A stretch of 64,000 nt of DNA from Imbricaverruca yamaguchii (Eukaryota; Arthropoda; Thecostraca; Neoverrucidae). The translations under genes and the position numbers were made by a program. Positions within the stretch are counted from its first letter, which is position 1. Every line of letters starts with the position of its first letter. Below, one piece after another: positions 55,001-64,000 of the stretch. The notes under the pieces are model-generated. The model made no database searches. It was not told the DNA's origin and saw only the letters and a program-made list of their open reading frames with translations. The stretch lies in NCBI GenBank assembly GCA_034440575.1, contig JAOTOL010001662.1, positions 1,548,001 to 1,612,000 on the forward strand, written 5' to 3'.

Positions 55001-58000
55001 ATCTGATTCATGAGCATTGCGTCAGACGAATGTATGCTTATATATCCATCTATCCATCTAATACAGGGTTAAAACATTGGTTTTTCATTAGGTGTGAGAT
55101 GTCGAAATTTGATATGTAATTAGTGTAATTTAAAATGTTTTTTATGTCTTTCAGACTAAAATTTGAGTTGATGGTGTAGGTGATTATGACTGGACCTTGA
55201 TCATTTGTTTTAAGATTCATAATTTAAGAAAAGATGTAAATCAGGATAAGGAGAATAATAACTATGATGAACTAGTATTGTATCCCATATCACATAGGTG
55301 GTCACTTTACCCGAAATTGCATTGCAAAATGTTTGTGTAATACCATTCCATATTGAGGGCATGCACATGCTATTTATAAACAAGGTACCGTTATAAAGGA
55401 GACATAAATACTTCATATCAAAGAGCAGGATGCTGATACTTCTTGGAGAAAGATGTCGATTGAGTGTTCAGAAAGTGGTATATTCAGAAAGTGGGATAAT
55501 TTATAACTGGGCAACTTTGATAAGCCTGCATATTGTATTCAGTGCAGGGCTTCATTGCTTGCTGAATAAGGACTTAAGGAGTGCTGGATGATACCGGGTT
55601 TCAGGATACTGGGTAGACTATCTGAAACGGAAGAGGCTCTGTGATACGGTTTCAGGAAATTTCCTGATCAGAGGTCATTGGTGCACCCCAACTATGGCAT
55701 ATTTGAATTGTTGAAGGGCATCAGGATGTCTTCAGTTGAGTTCATGTTGCTTTCATAATCAGCAGCTAGTAAACAAGGATGTCGCAAAAGCCATAGACAG
55801 GGAGGTCGATTGAGCTTTCATTAGGTGGTATTTTCCACCCATTTTCTTGAAAAATTTCACACTGATCTAATATATACATATATATATATAAAACAACATA
55901 AACTGCAATATCCCTCGCCCAGTGAAATGCCATTCGTATGCCGATTTCGGATGACATAACATTCAGCTGAGGACACCGCTTGGTCGCGGACAGTTAGGAG
56001 CTGTACACGAGTCTATATCATTAGTACCGCAGTGGATGTTTCGTGTACGACTTACTAGCTGCTCCGGGAATGTGACGAGCCGGACATAGCCGAGCCGTTC
56101 GATCCCGACCCGTTTACACCTTCGGATCCGTTAATGATCTGCCAACTGATGATCACATGAGTTAGATTACACTTCTGAAATCACAACATGAAGCGGCATA
56201 TAACTTTCATTTCCGTCGCACCAATGAAATGAAATAAATGACAGGCATAAATGTCACGGTCTGACCAAACATTGAAATCAATACCATCACCGTCCACATA
56301 CCTGGCATCACGCCAAGGAATTCGTTGGCTTGTGTTAGCGAAAGAGAAGGCGATATGCTACATAGCAATACACTGTCGACACACAAGGACGTTATCATAC
56401 GGTAATGTACACACAACACACTTCCGACATGAAAATGTGTGGATGTTGTGAAATAGAACTCCCTGTGTGGACACACTGCGTTGTCAGGGTAAAGGTAGCC
56501 GTGCATCTTACGACTTATTCCCGTCCACTGGCACTTCGTGTTTAATCAGTATGTCGAGGACATGCTGGACTTCTGACCTTTCATCGGATAATTTGAGATG
56601 ACGATGACGATGATGATGATGATGACTAATGACGACTTTCGAATCACAGTCTGACTGTACGAATTACTGTACACGAATATGATCATTCCTCTAGAGTTTG
56701 GTAACTGTCTGGGGAACTTGTGAATGGCTCAGGACCCGACGACTGTCCCGGGAACTGGTGACTGTGCTGAAAGCTGGCCTGTCGGAGAGCTGGGACCGAC
56801 GAAACAGTTTATCGCCCGGCCAACCGAGTGAAGAGCTCCGACTAGTGGCCGCCGACCCACCTGCCGACCGAACCGGTGCTCTCGTGACGGGCCCGGTTAC
56901 CACCGGGCACCGTGACGGGGCTGGTGCCCGGGTACGTCTCGTGGTAGATGCCGCCGCTGAACGAGCCCGCCTCGGAGCGGCACGGCCGCAGCTCGGCCGG
57001 CCCAGTCGCCGCCGGCGCCACTGGACGGGCCGGCCAGAACTTCTGTGGTGCACGAGACAGGTCAGAGGACGTGTGCAGCACAAGGAGCAGATCAGATGTC
57101 CACGACATCGGCAAACATGAACAGAATTAACACTGACTAGTACGAGTCACACGCGATGCAACCAAGTCGGTAGAACGGCCGAATATAGATCCTTATTGGG
57201 CACGTATCAACAATATAAACTCTAAATCATAGCATAAGTCAAAAATAAAAATAGCAAGGCATAGACCGTTTTCAGGGTCTTGCCAATGAGAAGGGAGTTG
57301 GCTTAAGGCTACGGCTACATATATTCAGCTCTGTTTAGCATTTGATGAATGGCCCTGATTACGATGCTTTCTAAAGCTCAATGGGGTGGTGGCCCTTACC
57401 CATCTAAATCCGTCAGTATTTTTAGCTGAACTGATAGTCTTCCATTTTATATGAATAACAAATATACCGTCGTGATACACCTGGTGTCGAAAAAAGCATC
57501 TGCTTCGTCCGCTCAGCTAAAAACAGTTTAATCACGCTCACTGACAGCGTAGTGTCAGTGCACTTTTCAGGTGCGCTTCTGTATATGAACATGATAACGC
57601 GGGTGAAAAGCATGCACTGTTAGAATAAGTCAAGTCAATATGGATTTGGCACCAATGAATCCGACCGGCCTTTCTGATGGGAGCCGAGCTGAGCATGCGA
57701 CCAACACGACCAGCGCAGAGCCGCTCGCGGTCCGACGCGCACCTGTTCGGGGAGCGACTCGAGCGAGCCGGAGCCCTGCCGCTCCAACAGGCGCGCCTTG
57801 CGCTCGGCGCGTCGGCCGAGCGCCGGCGACGCGTCCGGTGGCCGCAGCTCGGCCGGCTGACAGCAGGAGTCCGAGCGCGAGCCGACGTAGGGCCGCGGAG
57901 CGTCCGTGCGGCCGACGGCGGCCGGGTCGGCAGCGGCGGCGGCGGCAGCGGCGGGGGCAGCGGGGGCAGCGGCGCCGCGCCGCCGCCGCCGCCGCACCGG

Positions 58001-59335
58001 CCGCCGACCCGAGCTGCACGACGACGACGACGACAGCTCCACCTCGCTGAGGCTGGCCTCGAGCGACGCGAGGCTGGTCACGTGCGAGTCGGCCGGCGCG
58101 CACGCCTCGACGAACGGCCACGACTCGGAGCCGCCGCCGGCCGCCAGCGTGGCGCCGCCGCAGCCGCCGGCGTCCGACGCTGCCGACGAGCACGACGAGT
58201 GGATGCTGGACGCGTCCGTCTCGAGGCCCTCCAGCAGCACGCCGCCCACCAGGTGCACGTCCGACTCGGTGCGCTGCAGCTCGTCCCGCTTGGCACCGCT
58301 GCGACAGCCGTGCGCGCACGTCACGACGCGTCCTCCGCCGACCGGGAGGTACACGCAGGACGCCGGGAGACATCCGTCACAGGGGAATGGCAGACACATA
58401 CAGGTCACCGGTGGCATCTGTCACAGCAGGGGAGGGCGACATGAAAGGAGCAACGGTGACATCTGTCGCAGGGAGTGGATGGGAGGTCATACATATGGCG
58501 CCGGGGACACCCGTCATGTATGCGGGGGACACTAAGAGTAACGGGGATATCCGTCACAGGGGGAGGGGTAGATATAGATAATCAGGACATTCATCACATG
58601 AGAGGAGGGTGACACACAGGGCACCGGAGACATCCGCCACATGAGTCTGCATTGCCCGGTCACGGCACTATCCGGAAACACTACCAGACATCAAGGACGT
58701 TCCGCACGGGCAAGAAACATACTACGAGCAAACGCTTGTCAGTAACTTGACTATCAAACCAATTGCAAGTGATGCCAACTAATATATAACTACCATCAGC
58801 GGGCGAATTTTGACATTATTACAGTTCCCAAAGTCCTTGAGCAACACATTACAACCTATATGGATACTATCGAAAGAAATTCATCACCTAGCATTTAACA
58901 AACAACACACAACCTTTGTAACATGGCGCAACAAAATCAAGCTGGCTTCTGGGACGAGGCAACACAATGTGTGTACATTTTAAAATCTTGACACATCAAA
59001 TAGAGATAATTGCTAGATAACGTTTTCGAAATTACTCCACAAGAGAGCAACTTTAAGTACTTCCCTGATCACAGGTTAACACCTCGTTCGTGAAATCAAA
59101 GGGTCGCCAAATTATTCCCCTGGTAATAATTTGACTATCACGCCCCATCCCAGAGCGTTGTTCAGCTCGAGACGTTCAGCACCGCTCACCCGTAGTTGGA
59201 GGCACTGAACTCGTCCGTGTCGATGTGCAGCAGGAAGTTGAAGGCGAAGTGCATGATCTCCTCGTCTTTGGCCACGCGGTCGGGTAGGCTGTGTCCGAAC
59301 AGGAACCAGTCGTAGGCCAGCGTCAGGTACAGAAC
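51864..59335 (-). CDS. MTMR14: MTMR14/EDTP-type phosphoinositide phosphatase, C-terminal five exons
   Basis: MTMR14 (Jumpy; EDTP in Drosophila) removes the 3-phosphate from PI(3)P and PI(3,5)P2 and limits autophagy. Five minus-strand exons in matching phases give about 380 residues. The first, VLYLTLAYDWFLFGHSLPDR followed by EEIMHFAFNFLLHIDTDEFS, is the conserved segment just after the phosphatase core. A long Ser-rich tail with poly-Ala/Arg runs follows. The end, RLRAVRTLFLQSYSASVGLK, corresponds to the conserved MTMR14 C-terminal block (ETRLQEVRSAFLAAYSSTVG in the human protein, from memory). The catalytic C-x5-R exons must lie beyond 59335 and are not seen up to 64000. The last intron upstream of the terminal exon holds a large minisatellite. 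Family call is strong; the middle exons are supported by phase and codon bias only. Confidence 0.85.
52040..53262 (-). repeat. 31-bp minisatellite continuous with the MTMR14 last 3' splice site, about 39 units
   Basis: On the gene strand the unit is TGACCTGACCCGCCCTGTGC followed by TGTACCATGCC. The real acceptor reads CCTGACCCGCCCTGTGCTGC then CGCAG, so the unit is a copy of the splice-site-proximal sequence lacking only the terminal AG. CTGAC branch-point-like motifs occur twice per unit. Plus-strand frames are all open, producing long false ORFs. Confidence 0.95.
53263..53520. repeat. Diverged edge of the array
   Basis: Looser repeats of GGTCACGGTGYCAGGCCATGG continue for about 200 bp. Confidence 0.6.
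53888..53974 (-). CDS. MTMR14: MTMR14 small exon
   Basis: The acceptor is gttgccacag and the donor is ACCAG/GTAATG. The exon has 87 bases, phase 2 in and 2 out. It encodes QSMGPEFTESTTTLIDESGE then QTREAPET. The spliced ETR-RSARLRAV lines up with ETRLQEV of MTMR14. Confidence 0.7.
54330..54427 (-). mobile_element. 5'-truncated SINE, family A
   Basis: On the minus strand it carries the family-A body (ACTCTTCGCCCGCGAGCAAT ... GTCGTAAAACCAATAACCAA) without the tRNA-like head. It lies in an MTMR14 intron upstream (plus-ward) of the small exon. Confidence 0.8.
54665..54865 (-). mobile_element. tRNA-derived SINE split by a fragment of another SINE
   Basis: On the minus strand, GACGCGGTAGCGCAATTGTA (A-box region) and GTGGGTTCGAATCTCAC (B box) flank GATGCGCCCGAAAGCCCAAA with TAACCAACCGACC. 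That insert matches the SINE fragment inserted at 35217-35266. The family-A-like body GAGCAATCGGCGTGAGAGG follows. It looks like a SINE inserted in, or recombined with, another within the tRNA-like head. Confidence 0.65.
56590..56626. repeat. GAT/GAC trinucleotide tract
   Basis: GATGACGATGACGATGATGA then TGATGATGACTAATGACGAC, in an MTMR14 intron. Confidence 0.85.
56861..57042 (-). CDS. MTMR14: MTMR14 exon
   Basis: The acceptor is gtgcaccacag and the donor is GGCAG/GTGGGT. It encodes KFWPARPVAPAATGPAELRP, SFSGGIYHETYPGTSPVTVP and ESTGSVG. The donor was chosen over two nearer GT sites because only it gives phase 2, as the next exon needs. Confidence 0.72.
57743..58298 (-). CDS. MTMR14: MTMR14 exon, Ser-rich tail with homopolymer runs
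   Basis: The acceptor is ggctgtcgcag and the donor is GAACAG/GTGCGC. It encodes GAKRDELQRTESDVHLVGG, then SSIHSSCSSAASDAG, a run of Ser, Arg (RRPVRRRRRRG) and Ala (coded by GCC/GCT), and RRAERKARLLERQGSGSLES ending LPEQ. It enters in phase 2 and leaves in phase 0. GC third positions are nearly saturated. Confidence 0.8.
59190..59335 (-). CDS. MTMR14: MTMR14 exon with conserved post-catalytic segment
   Basis: The minus-strand acceptor is gtcgccag before 59335 and the donor GG/GTGAGC follows 59190. It encodes VLYLTLAYDWFLFGHSLPDR, VAKDEEIMHFAFNFLLHIDT and DEFSASNY. It starts in phase 0 and ends in phase 2. Confidence 0.88.
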
Positions 59336-59819
59336 CTGGCGACAAACACCACCTGGTACCGTATACGATACATATACCATATACAGCGTAGGACGAACAC
59401 GGACGATCCTATAATTATCAGCAGTGCTAGGGAGAGAAACTCAGACGAATCGTGCGCGGAGGCGGGACACACCACTCCTGCGCCAGCAGCACGTTGGAGA
59501 CAGCTAATCACCATAAACCACCCAAAGCGGCGAACTGCGCGCATGACAGAACCGTCGTTACGTCAGTGCTCGCCTTACACCAGACCATCTAATAACCATT
59601 AACCTGACCATTAACCAGACCGTACAGTTAATGCTGGCTATGCAGGTAACGGCGCTGATAACGTGGCCGTGGGCAGATATGAAAGCCGGCAGCGGAATAG
59701 AAGCATGCATTGAGTCCGCGAAATGAACTACTTCCGGCGATGCTCGGTCACTATAAATAGCTATTTAAGAGAGACGAGAGACGAGAGACGAAAGACAGAG
59801 ACAGAGACAGAGACATAAA

Positions 59820-60000
59820 GACAAGAAGCAAGAATACAAGAAGCAAAAATACAAGAAGCAAGAATACAAGAAGCAAGAATACAAGAAGCAAGAATACAAG
59901 AAGCAAGAATACAAGAAGCAAGAATACAAGAAGCAAGAATACAAGAAGCAAGAATACAAGAAGCAAGAATACAAGAAGCAAGAATACAAGAAACACGAAG
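59820..60000. repeat. 15-bp minisatellite, about 12 units
   Basis: AAGAATACAAGAAGC repeats almost perfectly, preceded by short GAGACGAGAGACG motifs. The period is a multiple of three, so the minus strand shows long Leu/Phe- or Cys/Ser-rich open frames that are artefacts. Confidence 0.94.
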
Positions 60001-60129
60001 ACAGCGAGTAGCAAGAGCTCCAGACACCCTCGACGAGCACACCTGCGACACGAGAAGAAAATCCACCCTCACCAAATCGCCAACTTTACCCTGTCTCTCA
60101 ATTAACCTTGATCCTACGGAGGAAACCTA

Positions 60130-61340
60130 ACGGTGACGAGCCCACTGGGGCCGGAACAGGACTGGATGGCGAAGCCGGAGCCGCCCTGCGGCCGGTGTGC
60201 AGCACACTACCCAATATCCGACTGCACATCAACTGAACGGACATGTGCAGCCTGTAACGGGCCGCATCCGCCACCGACCTCGACTGTCTCAAGTAGGCAT
60301 TCGAGAGGGACGTGTGCCGGTATGCGGCAGCCCAGGGTGTACCACACACAACACAAAACCACAACATATCCTTTAAAAAAAAAAAAAAACCCCCCCCCCC
60401 CAAAATCCCACCATCCCAAACCAGACCAACCGCCCGGCGCAGCTACACAGCAGCGCTCACATCACATCCGAGACCCACACCCAGGACAGCGCCAGCCCAT
60501 CTACTATCCCACCAGCGGCCGGGCCCCGGAGCCCAGCACACCTCCCACATCAACGCCCTACCCATCATCGATAGCACCCTCACCGCACCCCACCCTTGAC
60601 CAGGCCTGCTCCCACATCCACCCCACCCCAGACCTGGCCTCCTCCTCCTACCCCAGACCCACACTGCCTCCAAGCTTCCCTCTCAGGTACCACCCACCCA
60701 TCCCTTACAAGACTCGGCCCTATCCCTTCCCCACCCTGCCCTGCCACCAACAGGGCAGCGACAATCCCGCCACCCTGGCGACTTCCCGTGAGTTCCTTCT
60801 CCTTCCTTGTCCCACCCATCCGACCGGCCCAAACCACCAAGGCCACCTCAGCCGCACCTCGCTATACAGTTCGCAAGCGCACGGCCACGGTCTCCTGTCA
60901 GGCAGACCCTCACACTACCACCCGCTTTGCCATCAAAACCACTCCCAAAACATCACCTGTTGACTCGACCCAGACCGAGCTCAGCACGCCTACCAGTCTA
61001 TCTAGCCCGAGCCGACCACACCTGCCAGGTCCATTCCGACCACACCACAACCCCTACCAACCCAATCCAGACAAAACCCACCTCGCCTCCCAAAGGCAAA
61101 ACCAGCACCCGTCGCTATACAGCCCATTATCATCAGAGCCTGGCGCCCAGTCCTGTCGCCACACGCCACACACGTCACCACCACACGCCAGCCTCACCAT
61201 CCACCAGACCAAACTCTCCCGGCACGGCACCACCCCTGCATAAGAACACCAACAGACACCAATTACGCTCGACAATGGGTCTCTTCTACCAGTTCAACAC
61301 CGGTAGTCTTCCTAGCAAATTCATAGATATGAAATAAGAA
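60130..61340 (+). pseudogene. LINE ORF1-like remnant with zinc-knuckle cysteines
   Basis: The translation starts CGRCAAHYPISDCTSTERTC and AACNGPHPPPTSTVSSRHS, two C-x2-C...H...C-like knuckles of the type found in Jockey/I ORF1 (gag-like) proteins. An A14C12 homopolymer run at about 60367-60402 and a very Pro/Thr/His-rich frame-shifting stretch follow. The order with the reverse-transcriptase fragments downstream supports a single decayed LINE. Confidence 0.55.
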
Positions 61341-61539
61341 TTTCTAGAACAAAAAACATTACTAGACGCGCTCTAAGGTCCCAATATTGGAGACACAGAC
61401 TCAAGTTAGAACAACAATTCAGACTATTTGGCATGTTGACAACGTCAGCGGTCCAATTAAGAAATGGGTGCAGCCATACTCATCGTAACAGCGTTCCTCA
61501 TCCTCGGACAAAGTTAAATTCCCCCGGAACTGAGGATCA

Positions 61540-61796
61540 GTCAGCCTGAAAATCGCCTATTGTGAAACCGCTGTCATCTCTCAGCTGCCGCATTCGACCG
61601 AGTAAACAAATTCGCACGAACACACACTCTTCAAACTCAGGCCACGTAGACACACGACGCATTTCATTCCCAACTTACTCAAAGACAAGACCTTAAAGGT
61701 CTGATGCAACAGCTTCACACCAAGCACCACACCTCAGGATCAGGGCTTGACACAGGGGAGGGTGCTCTCGCCGAGCCTCTTCATCATCATGATTAA
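61540..61796 (+). pseudogene. LINE reverse-transcriptase fragment, N-proximal half
   Basis: The frame around 61705-61796 reads TPSTTPQDQGLTQGRVLSPS then LFIIMIN, the QGxVLSPxLFNIMIND motif of non-LTR reverse transcriptases. It stops exactly at the TTAA where the transposon at 61797 begins. Confidence 0.72.
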
Positions 61797-62818
61797 CCCA
61801 CGCCGTCTCGGGAGAGGGGGAAGGGAGGTTGATTTGGCAACTTGTGACACGAAATTCGGCATACCTTTTCTCACATCAATTTGACATTTTGTATACAAAA
61901 TTTTAGGTTAGGTCAGCTAGGGTCCACGAGTTAGTCGCGGTCAAGTGAGGTTACCTCCAGAAAAGTTCAACCAGCCGTCACGCTTTAAGATATAATGTGG
62001 TGTGTTGGAGTTTAGGGGCGCGTCGACATTTAAGATATAAATATATTTTGTTGTTTGTTTATTGGTTGGTTCACGACACACTTTATGCACATTCACGGCT
62101 AATGGCGCCGCCCACACTGTTTCGCCGGTGGGCCGCGGGATTGGGAAATGTCCTGAGTGGCGCTAGAGTCGAACCCGGGACCTTTGGTACCCATAGCCCG
62201 ACACCTTAACCACTCGGCCATCCCCGCCCCGATAAATATATTTTAATGACACTTTCAGCGTTTGCTTATCTTTAGGGACGAAACAAAACGCACGAGCGGA
62301 ATTTTTTCCCCGCTTTTGATTACTTATTAGCTTTGCATATTTGCCCATTAGAGCTTACATCGAAGATTCTGGCTAAAGTATTTTTTTTTACGAGAGCAAG
62401 TTGACTTCGAAAACGTTTTTCGGTCCGCTCTACGCAGTAGAAAAAAGATCGAAATTAAAGAAAATTGAAAGATAAAAATTATGAAATAAAACAGATTTAT
62501 GGGTGCGTAAAAATTGTAGGGCTATGGTCGATTTCCCCTTCTTTTTCTCATTCCCAATAAGTTTTTTTTTCTTCAAATCTCCTCAAAATGAACTCCCCAG
62601 AGCCAAAAATATGAACTAAGAGTCGTGAAAACCTTGGTACCTAGTAACGTCACTTTTATGGGAAAAATTTGGGATGGTATCTGGCCCTACTCGTCGAGCG
62701 CTTTCCGATGGCACCACTCGTTTTCATGCGACGCTTAGTTTGAAGATTGGAGAGGGTGCATCACTCCCCCCCCCCCCAGATACGGGGTGTGAGGATTTGA
62801 CCAGCAAGATGGAAAGGG
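61797..62818. mobile_element. Non-autonomous TTAA-flanked element, copy 2, inserted in the LINE
   Basis: Flanked by TTAA at 61793-61796 and 62819-62822, it starts CCCACG and ends AAAGGG. It is similar to 38386-39258 except for an extra SINE at 62050-62231. Removing it rejoins ATG ATT AAC GAC in the LINE reading frame. Confidence 0.85.
62050..62231 (-). mobile_element. tRNA-derived SINE, family B, with target duplication
   Basis: The minus strand begins GGGGCGGGGATGGCCGAGTG then GTTAAGG (A box), with CCCGGGTTCGACTC (B box), like a class-II tRNA. It ends AACCAACCAAT. The 13-bp duplication ATAAATATATTTT occurs at 62037-62049 and 62232-62244. Confidence 0.85.
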
Positions 62819-63955
62819 TTAACGACATACTTGCTAATCACACCGACACTTCACCTGAATATTCACTTTTCGCAAACGACATAACCAATTGGATACGAGC
62901 AAAATGCTCTCTAAAAGCCGAGAAAGCCATTTAAACAGCTCTAGACCACATAGTAGTGGGGCAAAACCTGGGCTTCATCCTGTCCGCACTTAAATCAGCC
63001 ACATCCACATATAGCCGCCCCCGCCCAAACACCGACAACTCTACTTCACATCGATGGGAAAGCCACTGAAGTGTTAAGTTAAGAAGCCACTGAAGTGGAA
63101 AGTGTTAAATTCTTAGGAGCACATTTGGACCAAAACTTTTAAACACACACACATCACTGTCACCTTAAAGAGACGCAAGAAGCTGATCAACCTACTCAGT
63201 GCATTAGCAGGTACATACTGGGACAGAGACAGGAAATACTACGGCGACTCTACAAGGCAAAATAACGACCCATCCTAGAATACAGCAACATCATCTTTGC
63301 TACCATTTTGCCAACACTGAACAAAAATAAGAAACCATCCAAAACAACTGCATCAGGGCAGCCATAAGAACCCTCAGCACCACACCAACAGCCAGTCTTC
63401 TTGTAGACTCAGACACACCTACCCTCCGCTTTAGGACACAATGGCTGTTCCGCTACCACATCAAAATCAAGTCCATTGAAAATCATCCGCCGCAGCCTGT
63501 GATAGCTCCTGTCGGAGCTATCAGGCTGTGGAGCCAGTTTGGACGCAAACACCCACCGTTTAGTGTTCAAATTGCCACGGCTCTTTCAGATCCTAACCTC
63601 ACGATGCCAGCCACCGCAGCTCGACCGTCCACTAGGCTATTCTGGACCCACAGTCAACCGGAGGTCGAGGACATGCTCTCGGGAAAGAAATCAGATATCA
63701 CATCGGCGGGAATTCTTGGTAAGTTCAATACGTTCTCCGATTTCAACAATCCAAAGCACTGGCATTCACAGAAGGGTCAAATACGAGGTCAAAGTAGGCG
63801 CATCGGCATCACTGGAACAGGCCTTAGGTCTTCCAAGCGCCTGTTGGATAACTGTTCTATCTACACTGCTGAAGCACTGGCCATATTGACCACTATTTCC
63901 ATTCGAAAGAGACGTATAACGAGAAACGTAGTAATTTGTTCAGATTTCACATAAC
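62819..63955 (+). pseudogene. LINE reverse-transcriptase remainder and RNase H-like remnant
   Basis: It resumes with VNDILANHTDTSPEYSLFAN then DITNWIRAKCSLKAEK: the FADD catalytic motif is decayed to FAND. Stops and frame changes follow. At 63500-63955 a frame ending NCSIYTAEALAILTTISIRK then RNVVICSDF matches the TAE-x-AI-x2-A and VICSDS motifs of the RNase H domain of Jockey/I-type LINEs. The DGS motif is degraded. The copy is inactive. Confidence 0.72.
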
Positions 63956-64000
63956 TTCTTCAACCAATTAGCAACACATGCGACTGTTCACATCCAGTCA

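Overview
This is a window of a eukaryotic, intron-rich nuclear genome. It has no operons, no ribosome-binding sites and no phage or CRISPR architecture. An arthropod is indicated by a Spatzle-family Toll ligand gene, Penelope-like and Jockey/I-like retroelement remnants, and tRNA-derived SINEs. Exons are extremely GC-rich at third codon positions and sit in AT-rich or minisatellite-filled introns. A crustacean, possibly a barnacle-type genome, is a reasonable guess, but taxonomy was not tested. All exon models below were built by hand from GT/AG boundaries, matching codon phase and remembered family motifs; no alignment was run.

Layout. (1) Plus strand, about 2.1-21.6 kb: nine in-phase exons of an otopetrin proton channel, ending at a stop at 21585 with a polyadenylation signal near 22.94 kb. 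Its introns hold many tandem arrays (18, 19, 19, 44, about 68 and 26 bp units), TA/CA microsatellites and a tRNA-derived SINE. (2) 23.39-25.16 kb: a hAT-like DNA element with terminal inverted repeats and a near-perfect 8-bp target duplication. It carries a frameshifted minus-strand gene and a nested foldback element. (3) Plus strand, 26.26-38.33 kb: a seven-exon secreted protein gene with a signal peptide, one Kunitz/BPTI domain, a Spatzle-type prodomain and a C-terminal Spatzle cystine knot. Its start-codon exon plus 5' splice site is repeated 13 times as a 41-bp array, and its exon-4 5' splice site is repeated as an 86-bp array. (4) 38.39-39.26 kb: a non-autonomous element flanked by TTAA; 42.7-43.3 kb: a Penelope-like GIY-YIG remnant. 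(5) Plus strand, 43.86-47.59 kb: an unrecognised secreted protein with a coiled coil carrying N-glycosylation sequons, a Ser/Gln heptad repeat region and a small cysteine-rich C-terminal domain. (6) Minus strand, 59.34-51.86 kb: the last five exons of an MTMR14 (EDTP/Jumpy)-type phosphoinositide phosphatase; the catalytic exons lie beyond the window. (7) 59.8-64 kb: a degenerate LINE interrupted by a second copy of the TTAA element, which is itself interrupted by a SINE.

The most unusual theme is the link between minisatellites and splice sites. In two places in the Kunitz-Spatzle gene the amplified unit is the 5' splice site itself, with the start codon in one case. In the MTMR14 gene a 39-unit array is made of copies of the sequence just upstream of the last 3' splice site. 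These three arrays, together with the Kunitz-Spatzle domain combination, are the points most worth following up.
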